Shown: positions 1-5,717, counted from the stretch's first letter. The stretch: DNA of 5,718 bases from an uncultured Gemella sp. (GCA_938038035.1 CALHQV010000139.1:1-5718), one strand, 5' to 3'. Translations and numbers: made by a program. The notes: a model not told the origin generated them from the sequence alone.

Positions 1-322
1 AAAAGATATTTTTAAAAATGGAAAATACAAAATCGAAGTCCTGCGGTTCGCTTAAGCGGCCTGTTTTTATTTTTAAATATATGCACAGTATGCAGAAAAC
101 GAGGGTGGAAAAACAATCGGCTGCATTTTTTTGAAAATATTTACGAATATATTTTTCTTTTCGTATCGGCAAAAAAGTTTCGGCAATAATTAATGCTAAA
201 ATCGAAAAATCGATGATATGAATAAACGCGGTTACTGCGGCATATCGGTAAAATTGCTGTAAAAACAAACCCGATAAACCGAGTGCAAACGCAAGAAAAG
301 AAAACCCGTTCCGTATTTTCAT
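1..322 (-). CDS. N-terminal part of a membrane protein, runs off the left edge (possibly TrkH-type K+ transporter)
   Basis: Reading the minus strand from ATG at 322-320, the frame stays open for 107 codons to the window edge, so the gene is cut at its 3' side. The protein begins MKIRNGFSFLAFALGLSGLF and has a hydrophobic segment at about residues 7-22, a second at about 28-50, a basic stretch (RKEKYIRKYFQK, about 54-65) and a third hydrophobic segment at about 70-83. Alternating membrane segments and a basic linker are seen directly. The layout reminds me of the extended N-terminus of spirochaete TrkH/KtrB potassium uptake proteins or of ion-channel S1-S2 regions, but no diagnostic pore motif lies within the visible part, so this is a weak inference. 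The start lies one base after the thyX stop, implying translational coupling. The upstream Shine-Dalgarno is poor (GGCGGCG inside the thyX end). Codon use and GC match thyX. Confidence 0.6.
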   Translation of the reverse strand, partial: MKIRNGFSFLAFALGLSGLFLQQFYRYAAVTAFIHIIDFSILALIIAETFLPIRKEKYIRKYFQKNAADCFSTLVFCILCIYLKIKTGRLSEPQDFDFVFSIFKNIF

Positions 323-323
323 T

Positions 324-1157
324 TTATTCGCCGCCGATATTCAGTTTTTCGTTAAAAAGCTGCAATGCCCGGCCTTCCAATCCGCAGTTCTTTCCTTGCA
401 GCAGCTTCCGCAAGGCCTGCATTTCTTCCGAAGAAAAATGTACGCCGTTTTTTTCGTGTCGCTCAAACGAGGCGGCCGCCAGCGGAACTACGGTTTTACA
501 AATCCCGAAGATAACCTCCGCATAATCCCGTATTTCTTTTTGGGCATGTTTATCCAGCCGTAATCGTAAAAAGTGAAAAAGATTGTGCAGATCGATTTGC
601 CAATACCATTCCGTGTAAGTTGAAAGCGGCAGGTTTATTCTTGCAAGTTCCCGTGCTATGTTTTTGTCCAAGAGATTCTGATAATTTTTATATGCGGCCG
701 CCTGTTGCTCTTTTACAGATTCGATAACTTCGGTTTGCAGGCTTTCGGAAACCGCTTCGTTTTGGCGGCCCTGCTTGTTGTCGGTACTTTGAAAGGCAAC
801 GGCGTTTCCGTCGGGCACATAAAATTCATTTTTTAAAACGGAATATCTTCCCGAAACCTCATTGAGCCGCGCCGTTCTATGCCGTATCCATTGGCGCGCG
901 ATAAACATCGGCAGCTTTATGTGAAAGGTCAGTACGACCTGTTCAAACGGCGAGGTATGTTTGTTGCGCAAAAGATAATCGATTAAAGCCGCATCTTCCC
1001 GAACCGTTTTTGTTCCCTTTCCGTAAGAAACGCGCGCTGATTGAACGATGCGTTCGTCGGAACCCATATAATCCACAAGGCGTACAAAGCCGTGGTTTAA
1101 AACCTTAAATTCTTTATCCAATATTTTTTCCGCTTCGGGAACAACACAATGAGCCAT
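324..1157 (-). CDS. thyX: Flavin-dependent thymidylate synthase ThyX
   Basis: ThyX methylates dUMP to dTMP in the cytoplasm using methylene-tetrahydrofolate, FAD and NADPH, replacing ThyA; it acts as a homotetramer. The 277-residue product carries the family signature RHRTARLNEVSGRYS at 92-106, matching RHRxxxxNExSxR, with Arg92, Arg94, Glu100, Ser102 and Arg104 present. The conserved HTSPFEQ block is at 67-73, ARINLPLSTYTEWYW at 172-186, and the C-terminal block NLFHFLRLRLDKHAQKEIR at 192-210 supplies nucleotide and FAD contacts. Length is slightly over the short bacterial forms but normal for spirochaete-type members, and all blocks are intact, so the enzyme should be active. ATG at 1157 is the first start after an in-frame TAA about 30 bases upstream. 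No good Shine-Dalgarno precedes it, and a promoter-like sequence ends just before the start. The next gene starts one base after the stop, suggesting a two-gene unit. Confidence 0.96.
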   Translation of the reverse strand: MAHCVVPEAEKILDKEFKVLNHGFVRLVDYMGSDERIVQSARVSYGKGTKTVREDAALIDYLLRNKHTSPFEQVVLTFHIKLPMFIARQWIRHRTARLNEVSGRYSVLKNEFYVPDGNAVAFQSTDNKQGRQNEAVSESLQTEVIESVKEQQAAAYKNYQNLLDKNIARELARINLPLSTYTEWYWQIDLHNLFHFLRLRLDKHAQKEIRDYAEVIFGICKTVVPLAAASFERHEKNGVHFSSEEMQALRKLLQGKNCGLEGRALQLFNEKLNIGGE

Positions 1158-1163
1158 GCCGGT

Positions 1164-1192
1164 ATGATAGCATATAGCTAAAAATTATGCAA
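1164..1192 (-). promoter_or_regulatory. Candidate sigma-70-type promoter of thyX, nearly leaderless
   Basis: On the minus strand TTGCAT (1192-1187) is followed after exactly 17 bases by TATCAT (1169-1164). The -10 box ends only six bases before the thyX ATG, so transcription would begin at or near the start codon, consistent with the lack of a Shine-Dalgarno site. Seen directly as sequence; the function is inferred. Confidence 0.4.
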
Positions 1193-1238
1193 TGAGAAAG
1201 TTTAATGTAAGCAGTTGGAATAATACCGCCCGCCACGA

Positions 1239-1586
1239 TTATCGCCACAAAAATTCTGGGTAATATTTGTCTTTAATCTTTTTTGCAAGTTCCGCTTTTA
1301 CGATTTCTCTGTCTTCAGGATAAGTCATGCCGAACCAGCGTTCGGTTGTGGTGTATACCTTTATTCGGCCTAAGCCTTTTTGGATAATGGCGCCGGCAGT
1401 TTCGGGCAAAAGGCATTCGGCCTTTTCGCTTTCTGCATATTTATGAATAAAGTTTTGAAAGTATTCTTCAAAAAAATCGAAGACCTTAGGCGTGAACCCA
1501 AAAAGGTTCATCGAGACCGTTTCATGTCCGGAAAGCTCCGTTTCGCCATTATCTATAACAGAAATAATTTTTTCTTGTCCGTCCCT
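1239..1586 (-). pseudogene. C-terminal fragment of an NDP-sugar (sugar-1-phosphate) nucleotidyltransferase, 5' end missing
   Basis: The last ~114 residues of the 220-residue ORF at 1239-1901 belong to the C-terminal part of a nucleotidyltransferase-fold protein related to NDP-sugar pyrophosphorylases, which join NTP and a sugar-1-phosphate to make NDP-sugars. Tell-tale blocks are ETVSMNLFGFTPKVFDFFEEY (ORF residues 127-147, given here in pieces: VSMNLFGF then FDFFEEYF), AECLLPETAG (161-170) and ERWFGMTYPEDREIV (187-201) ending in YPEFLWR. In complete relatives of about 300 residues these lie after the catalytic core; the nucleotide-binding GxGTR-like N-terminus is absent here. The composition matches thyX, located 81 bases downstream, so this fragment belongs to the left, treponeme-like genome. 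The native frame continues into foreign DNA at about 1585-1600, so this is a gene truncated by the join rather than one decayed by mutation. Confidence 0.8.
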
Positions 1587-1600
1587 TTTTTGATATGAAA
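1581..1600. other. Junction between two unlike genomes (chimera point)
   Basis: At about this position composition changes abruptly: the line at 1381-1440 is about 52% GC and 1501-1560 about 45%, whereas 1621-1680 is 30% and 1681-1740 about 23%. The protein family changes at the same place inside one open frame, from a DUF4097 N-terminus (to about residue 103) to a nucleotidyltransferase C-terminus (from about residue 107). The join lies around an A-run on the minus strand (CAAAAAAGGGAC), which could be a microhomology. I see no insertion sequence, inverted ends or target-site duplication. The exact base cannot be fixed without both parents. Confidence 0.8.
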
Positions 1601-1901
1601 TATTTTTATTTTCTTTTATAGATAACTTATTTCCTATGTGCTCTATATTAACTTTACGTTCTAGAGCAGTATAGTATTCTATTTCCATATTTTTAGAAGT
1701 AGTATTCTCTTCTATGGTTACATCAAAATCAATAATATCTAAATCTAAATTTTTAACATCATCAATTGGGACAGTATAATTCTTTTTCTCGAAATTAGAA
1801 GAAAATCTAGGTGTATGACCATTATTTAAGTAAGTTGCTAATCCTATCAATACTAGTCCAAAAATTATAAAACTAATAGAAATTTTTATAAATTTATTCA
1901 T
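1587..1901 (-). pseudogene. N-terminal fragment of a DUF4097 (putative adhesin-like) membrane-anchored protein, truncated by the junction
   Basis: The first ~105 residues have a short cytoplasmic start (MNKFIK), one membrane segment at about 7-24 (ISFIIFGLVLIGLATYL) and then an extracytoplasmic beta-type stretch with NLDLDIIDFDVTIEE (51-65), the usual opening of the repetitive DUF4097 beta fold. Complete relatives are roughly 250-300 residues, so more than half is missing. The start is secure: AAAGAGGTG lies seven bases before ATG, and ATG overlaps the DUF1700 stop within ATGAATAA. Position as third gene after padR and DUF1700 is the common arrangement in Firmicutes, where these modules are linked to cell-envelope homeostasis; the precise function is unknown. 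After about codon 105 the frame continues into a nucleotidyltransferase tail from other DNA, so the 220-residue ORF should not be treated as one natural protein without proof. Confidence 0.75.
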
Positions 1902-2502
1902 TTATATACACCTCTTTTTTGAAAATCTTCACAAAAATTGTTCTGATGTTTATACCATTTTGACGTGATTTTTTATATATTTTTATCAACCAGTCAATAC
2001 CAATTAAACCAGCCCCTGAAATAACAAATCCAAATCCTAAAGTATCTAAGAAATACGAAATATTTCTTTCGTAAATAAGATAAAATGGGGATTTTAATAT
2101 TAATAAGATTCCACCAATGAAAATAGCTATAATAGAAAATACAATACTAAATATTATAGATAGAATAACTATAAAAAGACTAGCGACTAGAGAAAATATA
2201 GTTATCCAAGCAGGAAATAATAATATGGTAATAATAAAGCCGAGCTCTGTAGGGATTTTTCGTGGTATAAACCTCCATACTAGTTTTGTTTGTTTTTTTC
2301 CAATATTATGTTCATCTAAAATTTGATCAACGATGATATTAATATCCCCTAATTGCGATACAGCTTCTTCTTCACTTAAGCCCTCATCAATACGATCATC
2401 AATCATTTCTTCGAAAAAATTGAGTGTTTTATACATCTCTTTTGGCGATAAATATGGTTTTAATTTATTTCCCAAAAGAGCGCAAAACTGTGTCTTATTC
2501 AT
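1894..2502 (-). CDS. DUF1700 / HAAS-domain membrane protein of a PadR-controlled module
   Basis: A 202-residue protein in two parts. Residues 1-65 form a helical cytoplasmic domain typical of DUF1700/HAAS proteins: it opens MNKTQFCALLGNKL, has the acidic FFEEMIDDRIDEGLSEEEAV block at 29-48 and LGDINIIVDQIL at 51-62. Residues from about 87 to 137 hold two hydrophobic segments (about 87-110 and 112-136), and another spans about 152-173, followed by a basic tail. I start it at the second ATG (2502) because AGGAG lies nine bases upstream; the ATG at 2511 would abut that site directly, and family members begin MNKxxF. It overlaps padR upstream and DUF4097 downstream by the same eight bases, ATGAATAA, indicating translational coupling. 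The molecular role is not established; inferred to sit in the membrane and work with the DUF4097 partner in envelope sensing or maintenance. Confidence 0.85.
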   Translation of the reverse strand: MNKTQFCALLGNKLKPYLSPKEMYKTLNFFEEMIDDRIDEGLSEEEAVSQLGDINIIVDQILDEHNIGKKQTKLVWRFIPRKIPTELGFIITILLFPAWITIFSLVASLFIVILSIIFSIVFSIIAIFIGGILLILKSPFYLIYERNISYFLDTLGFGFVISGAGLIGIDWLIKIYKKSRQNGINIRTIFVKIFKKEVYINE

Positions 2503-2812
2503 ATTTTTCATCTCCTAATATATATTTATGTGCATTACTTATTACTTTCCAGTCGATAAGAAATTCCTGAATTTTATTGAGACCAACATCTGTAATTTTA
2601 TAATATTTTCTTAGTCTACTATTATGTTCCACTGAATATGAGGTAACACAATCGTTCGCTTCTAAACGTTTTAAGATTGGATATAATGTTGATTCCGATA
2701 TAGGAATTACATTTGAAACATCTTTTATAATTTTATACCCATATGATTCAGAATTACGTAAAGTAGCAAGAACACATATTTCCAATAAACCTCTTTTTAA
2801 TTGAGCTTCCAT
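2495..2812 (-). CDS. PadR-family transcriptional regulator (small, subfamily-2 type)
   Basis: A 105-residue winged helix-turn-helix repressor. It opens MEAQLKRGLLEICVLATL, the usual PadR start, then ESYGYKIIKD (22-31), the recognition region SESTLYPILKRLEAND (39-54) and the wing with RLRKYYKITDVG (66-77), then a short C-terminal dimerisation helix. The length fits the short PadR class, which controls an adjacent DUF1700/DUF4097 operon and often itself. I choose ATG at 2812 over an in-frame ATG at 2830 because AAAGGAG is eight bases before 2812, and the 2830 codon itself lies within the ribosome-binding region (ATGAAAGGAG). A perfect inverted repeat covers the -10 region of its promoter, so autorepression is likely. 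The inducing signal cannot be read from the sequence. First gene of the operon. Confidence 0.93.
   Translation of the reverse strand: MEAQLKRGLLEICVLATLRNSESYGYKIIKDVSNVIPISESTLYPILKRLEANDCVTSYSVEHNSRLRKYYKITDVGLNKIQEFLIDWKVISNAHKYILGDEKYE
2512..2516 (-). promoter_or_regulatory. Ribosome-binding site that fixes the DUF1700 start
   Basis: AGGAG on the minus strand is nine bases before ATG at 2502 and directly against the ATG at 2511. Normal spacing therefore supports the 2502 start. Confidence 0.75.
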
Positions 2813-2820
2813 ACAAATAT

Positions 2821-2827
2821 CTCCTTT
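2821..2827 (-). promoter_or_regulatory. Ribosome-binding site that fixes the padR start
   Basis: AAAGGAG on the minus strand lies eight bases before ATG at 2812. The longer in-frame start at 2830 would place the initiation codon just upstream of this site, so it is unlikely to be used. Confidence 0.8.
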
Positions 2828-2830
2828 CAC

Positions 2831-2857
2831 ATTATACTATATATTACATAGTATAAT
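2831..2857. promoter_or_regulatory. Perfect 10-bp inverted repeat, probable PadR operator
   Basis: The arms ATTATACTAT (2831-2840) and ATAGTATAAT (2848-2857) are perfectly complementary and separated by seven bases. They cover the -10 box and most of the spacer of the padR promoter, so bound protein would block RNA polymerase. A third half-site, TAGTATAA at 2866-2873, lies 17 bases from the matching part of the right arm, on the other side of the -35 box. Small PadR proteins bind such AT-rich dyads as dimers; binding here is inferred. Confidence 0.65.
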
Positions 2858-2864
2858 TTGTCAA
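2836..2864 (-). promoter_or_regulatory. Promoter of the padR-DUF1700-DUF4097 operon
   Basis: Minus strand TTGACA (2864-2859), 17-base spacer, TATAGT (2841-2836). The -35 box is a perfect consensus. An overlapping TATAAT at 2836-2831 would have a 22-base spacer and is less likely. Transcription would start around 2830-2827, giving a very short leader of about 15-20 bases with the Shine-Dalgarno almost at the 5' end. The inverted repeat at 2831-2857 lies across it. Confidence 0.75.
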
Positions 2865-2893
2865 GTAGTATAACGAGAAATACATTCTAATTA

Positions 2894-2922
2894 TTGACAT
2901 TTTATTTATAATACATCATAAT
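2894..2922 (+). promoter_or_regulatory. Promoter of the yigZ-family gene
   Basis: Plus strand TTGACA (2894-2899), 17-base spacer, CATAAT (2917-2922). Transcription would start near 2929, about 38 bases before ATG at 2967, with AAAGGAGG at 2955-2962 four bases before the start codon. It is back to back with the padR promoter, with 29 bases between the two -35 boxes. Confidence 0.7.
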
Positions 2923-2966
2923 TAATATAATAAATTTAGCAAATTATAAATTATAAAGGAGGTACT

Positions 2967-3602
2967 ATGACGAAAAAATTTATTACAATCAAAGAAGATT
3001 CATACGATGAATTCGTTGAAAAAAAATCTACATTTATTACTCATCTAATTAGAATCAATAGTGAAGAAGAAGCTAGAGAATTTATTCAAAAAATGAAAAA
3101 GAAACATTACGACGCTACTCATGTATGTTCTTGTTATGTATATGGTGACAATAACGAAATTACTCGTGCTAACGATGATGGTGAACCAAGTGGAACTGCT
3201 GGAGCTCCGATGTTAGACGTATTAGTGAAAAATGAAATAAAAAATGTTTGTGCCACAGTTATCAGATACTATGGAGGAACTAAGCTAGGAACTGGTGGTT
3301 TAGTTCGTGCATACGGCGGTGGAGTAATTAACGCACTAAAAAATGCAATATTAGTAGAAAGAAAAGATGCTTTTGAAGCTAGACTAGAATTAGATTATAG
3401 TCTAAATGGAAAAATAGAATATGAAATTGGAAAAACTAATTTCATCGTGAACAACTTAGAATATACTGACAAAATCATTTATACAATTTATGTAATGCAA
3501 GAAGATTATGATAACTTTGAAAATTGGATCGCTAACTTAACAAATGGCCAATTTAAAATTCTATCATCTAAAGAAAAACAACTAGAATTCGATATTAAAT
3601 AA
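2967..3602 (+). CDS. yigZ: YigZ/IMPACT family protein (UPF0029 plus DUF1949)
   Basis: A 211-residue cytoplasmic protein of the YigZ family, relatives of eukaryotic IMPACT, which restrains Gcn2 activation; the bacterial role is not settled, with links to translation and ribosome-associated processes suggested. The N-terminal IMPACT domain (about 15-125) shows all the hallmark blocks: YDATHVCSCYVYG (48-60), ANDDGEPSGTAGAPML (68-83), VIRYYGGTKLGTGGLVRAYG (98-117). The C-terminal DUF1949 ferredoxin-like domain covers about 137-205. Length is the family norm. ATG at 2967 follows a strong AAAGGAGG and is the natural start (MTKKFITIKEDSYDEFVEKKS aligns with the family's usual start, quoted in parts: MTKKFITI, EFVEKKSTFI). 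It is transcribed alone from its own promoter and ends at a strong hairpin, and is divergent from the padR operon, with no obvious functional tie to it. Confidence 0.93.
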   Translation: MTKKFITIKEDSYDEFVEKKSTFITHLIRINSEEEAREFIQKMKKKHYDATHVCSCYVYGDNNEITRANDDGEPSGTAGAPMLDVLVKNEIKNVCATVIRYYGGTKLGTGGLVRAYGGGVINALKNAILVERKDAFEARLELDYSLNGKIEYEIGKTNFIVNNLEYTDKIIYTIYVMQEDYDNFENWIANLTNGQFKILSSKEKQLEFDIK

Positions 3603-3606
3603 AACT

Positions 3607-3660
3607 AAGAAGGTGTAAGAGCCCCTATTTGATGGTCTCTTATACCTTCTTTATTTATTT
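3607..3660. terminator. Bidirectional intrinsic terminator between convergent genes
   Basis: A 15-bp stem pairs 3607-3621 (AAGAAGGTGTAAGAG) with 3637-3651 (CTCTTATACCTTCTT), with one G-U wobble and a 15-base loop. On the plus strand it is followed by TTATTTATTT and starts five bases after the yigZ stop. Read on the minus strand it is followed by TTAGTTTTATT and serves the oxidoreductase gene, whose stop codon (3653-3651) touches the stem base. Confidence 0.88.
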
Positions 3661-4286
3661 CTATGAGAAAACTCTTCTATCCACTCTTTCAAATCAAAAA
3701 TAGCTTTTTTAACTAACTGCTCTTTACTATTAAATTCTAAATCTAACCCTTCTACTCTTAGAACTTTTACTTTACCTATTCCTATTACGCTAAATATTCC
3801 CCTAATATATTGAACTGTAAAGTCGAGATTAGTATATTGAATATGCTTATCAAATTCTCCCCCACTTGTTATAACAAATGTTATCTGCTTATTATTCTTA
3901 TCTAAACCTATTAAAGACTCTTCTTCACATTTAAATGTTTCATTCACTATAACTATATTATCTACATAGTCTTTAAATTTTGATACTACATTGAAATTAT
4001 GAAGAGGCATATAAATAAACGCTGCATCAGCACTCTTCCATTGATTTAGAATCTCTTTTTGTCTAATTTTATCACGTTGTTCTTTTTCAGTTAATTTTTC
4101 TCCTTCATAATTGAACATAAACTTATCCATGACTGGAATATGAACACTCGGATTATATAAATTAATTTTTTCTATACTACTAAAGCCTTTGTCGATTAAT
4201 TCATTTTCACCGATTTTCGCCAAAATATTAGAAACTCTATGTTCTCCATTATAATCTGGATGACACATAATCTGTAAAATTTTCAT
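3651..4286 (-). CDS. Flavodoxin-fold NAD(P)H-dependent oxidoreductase (AzoR/NQO-like)
   Basis: A 211-residue cytoplasmic flavoprotein of the Flavodoxin_2 type, relatives of which are FMN-dependent NADH azoreductases and quinone reductases that transfer two electrons from NAD(P)H. It opens MKILQIMCHPDYNGEHRVSN with the first beta strand and phosphate-binding loop; FIYMPLHNFNVVSKFKDYVD (90-109) matches the family P-xxN-xxxP/S-xxLKxYxD block that contacts the flavin; TSGGEF (140-145) is the second flavin loop; IRGIFSVIGIGKVKVLRVEG (161-180) matches the C-terminal strand region. Length is normal. The usual Trp in the PxWNF block is replaced (PLHNF), so the substrate is uncertain. AGGTG lies five bases before ATG. 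The gene sits between two terminators, so it is probably transcribed alone, though no strong promoter is visible in the 66 bases upstream (TTGTCT-17-TATTTA overlaps the upstream hairpin). Confidence 0.85.
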   Translation of the reverse strand: MKILQIMCHPDYNGEHRVSNILAKIGENELIDKGFSSIEKINLYNPSVHIPVMDKFMFNYEGEKLTEKEQRDKIRQKEILNQWKSADAAFIYMPLHNFNVVSKFKDYVDNIVIVNETFKCEEESLIGLDKNNKQITFVITSGGEFDKHIQYTNLDFTVQYIRGIFSVIGIGKVKVLRVEGLDLEFNSKEQLVKKAIFDLKEWIEEFSHRNK

Positions 4287-4301
4287 AAAATCACCTCAAA
4301 T

Positions 4302-4348
4302 AATATAATAATAAATAGCTTCTTGACTGAAACTAGACAAGAAGCTAT
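4302..4348 (-). terminator. Intrinsic terminator of the aspartate kinase gene
   Basis: Minus strand: the perfect 11-bp stem ATAGCTTCTTG (4348-4338) and CAAGAAGCTAT (4325-4315), 12-base loop, then TTATTATTATATT (4314-4302). It begins four bases after the aspartate kinase stop. The tail is interrupted by A's, so termination may be partial, allowing some read-through into the oxidoreductase gene. Confidence 0.8.
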
Positions 4349-4352
4349 ATTC

Positions 4353-5660
4353 TTACTTAAATTCTGAGTAAATAGTATTTATAGTTTTTTCGTAATCATC
4401 GTTATGAACACCTACGATAATATTAATTTCATCATTAGTTTGTGAAATCAATGCAATATTTACCCCAGCTTCTCCTAAAGCTTTGAATAATCTGCCAGAT
4501 AATCCTTTTGTATTTTTCATTTTCTCTCCAACTGTAGCAATAAGTGAAATCTCATGAGTAACATTCACTTCATCTGCTTCAAGAACTGCTTTAATTTTTG
4601 CAACTAATTCATGAATAAATGGTCTAACATTACCTGTTTCTACAACTACAGAGAATGAATCAATTCCACTAGGAATGTGTTCAATACTAACATTAAAGTC
4701 TTCAAAAATCTTAAGTGCTTTCCCAATTAAACCAACTTCATTTGCCATGTGACGTTTTTTAATTGTAATAATAGAGAAGTCTTTTTTACCTGCAATACCT
4801 GTAACAATTTGTTTCTCATCAAGGTGTTTATTATCAGAAATAATAGTTCCTTCTGCAGTTGGATCATTTGTATTACGGATTTGGATAGGAATATCTTTAT
4901 CACGAACCGGGAAGATTGCTTCTTCATGAAGAACACTTGCTCCCATATATGAAAGTTCACGAAGTTCTGTATAGCTAATGACTTTAATTTCGTGTGGATT
5001 TTCAATAATACGAGGATCTGCCATTAATATTCCAGATACGTCAGTCCAGTTCTCATAAACACTCGCATTTGCAATATTAGCGACAATCGCTCCACTAACA
5101 TCTCCTCCCCCACGAGTCATAATCTTAATTTCCCCATTAGGTCTACTTCCATAGAATCCTGGAATAAGAAGACGATCATACTCTTTTACAATCGAATCAA
5201 ATGCTGCTTGAGTTTTTTCAAAATCAATCTCACCTTGATAATTATAGAAAATTAAATCTTTAGCATCTACAAAGTGATATCCTAGATATTCAGCCATTAA
5301 TAATGCTGTTAAATATTCTCCGCGACTCACTAAATATTCTTCATCGATTCCTTTACTGATCTCTGCTTTTAATTTAGCAAGTTCTCCTTCGATATCAAAA
5401 CTTAAGTTTAATTCATTTTTAATCGCTACAAACTTATCTTCAATCATTTTAAAGATATTATCAAAATTAATATTGTACTTAGTATGCGCATAACATAGGT
5501 ATAATAAGTCTGTTACCTTATTATCTTCTTTATTTGCTTTCCCAACAGCACTTACTACAACAAAACGACGTGCATCATCAAGTTCCACAATATTTTTAAC
5601 TTTTTTAAATTGCTCAGCACTCGCTACCGAACTTCCACCAAATTTTGATACTCTAACCAT
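4353..5660 (-). CDS. lysC: Aspartate kinase (monofunctional, two C-terminal ACT domains)
   Basis: Phosphorylates L-aspartate with ATP to aspartyl-phosphate, the first step towards lysine, diaminopimelate, threonine and methionine, in the cytoplasm. The 435-residue product has the amino-acid-kinase domain at about 1-280: KFGGSS at 6-11, VSRGEYLTALLMA (111-123, usual SxGE motif with Glu115), IPGFYG (166-171), TRGGGDVSGA (182-191) and WTDVSGILMADPRII (205-219), then MGASVLHEEAI (239-249). Two ACT regulatory domains follow, at about 292-360 and 370-435; the second shows KGLSGRLFKALGEAGVNIAL (385-404) and SQTNDEINI, which commonly mediate allosteric control by lysine or threonine. ATG at 5660 has AAAGGAG five bases upstream. 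The gene ends at a hairpin and appears monocistronic. Which end product inhibits it cannot be told; lysC is the usual symbol but dapG or thrD-type paralogues are possible. The RGG-G-D motif usually has Ser where Gly186 stands. Confidence 0.95.
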   Translation of the reverse strand: MVRVSKFGGSSVASAEQFKKVKNIVELDDARRFVVVSAVGKANKEDNKVTDLLYLCYAHTKYNINFDNIFKMIEDKFVAIKNELNLSFDIEGELAKLKAEISKGIDEEYLVSRGEYLTALLMAEYLGYHFVDAKDLIFYNYQGEIDFEKTQAAFDSIVKEYDRLLIPGFYGSRPNGEIKIMTRGGGDVSGAIVANIANASVYENWTDVSGILMADPRIIENPHEIKVISYTELRELSYMGASVLHEEAIFPVRDKDIPIQIRNTNDPTAEGTIISDNKHLDEKQIVTGIAGKKDFSIITIKKRHMANEVGLIGKALKIFEDFNVSIEHIPSGIDSFSVVVETGNVRPFIHELVAKIKAVLEADEVNVTHEISLIATVGEKMKNTKGLSGRLFKALGEAGVNIALISQTNDEINIIVGVHNDDYEKTINTIYSEFK

Positions 5661-5711
5661 TTTAACTCCTTTTTCTATTTGTGTTATTTGTATTTTCTAT
5701 TTCTAATATAT

Positions 5712-5717
5712 ATTATA
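5712..5717 (-). promoter_or_regulatory. Possible -10 box of the aspartate kinase promoter
   Basis: TATAAT at 5717-5712 on the minus strand would start a transcript near 5705, giving a leader of about 45 bases. The -35 box would lie outside the window. The surrounding DNA is alternating AT, so a chance match is possible. If real, the leader is too short for a lysine riboswitch. Confidence 0.35.

Noticed and set aside
283..525. 80-residue plus-strand ORF
   Set aside because: It lies antisense to thyX, has low-complexity Ser/Cys/Phe-rich composition and no ribosome-binding site; a shadow of thyX.
1158..1238. Terminator between the nucleotidyltransferase fragment and thyX
   Set aside because: The 81 bases have no convincing stem followed by a T-run.
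1380..1598. 72-residue plus-strand ORF across the junction
   Set aside because: Antisense to the nucleotidyltransferase fragment with no ribosome-binding site or family resemblance.
1560..1610. Insertion sequence, integron, phage att site or transposon end at the junction
   Set aside because: I found no inverted repeats, direct target duplication, integrase or tRNA around the join.
2117..2518. Two plus-strand ORFs opposite DUF1700
   Set aside because: Antisense shadows of a membrane protein gene with clear family motifs; no start signals.
2941..2958. Tandem AAATTAT repeat in the yigZ leader
   Set aside because: Two copies of a short AT motif in AT-rich DNA are expected by chance; no structure or partner was seen.
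4727..5005. 92-residue minus-strand ORF and a 67-residue plus-strand ORF inside the aspartate kinase gene
   Set aside because: Both lie in other frames of a gene whose motifs are continuous; no ribosome-binding sites.
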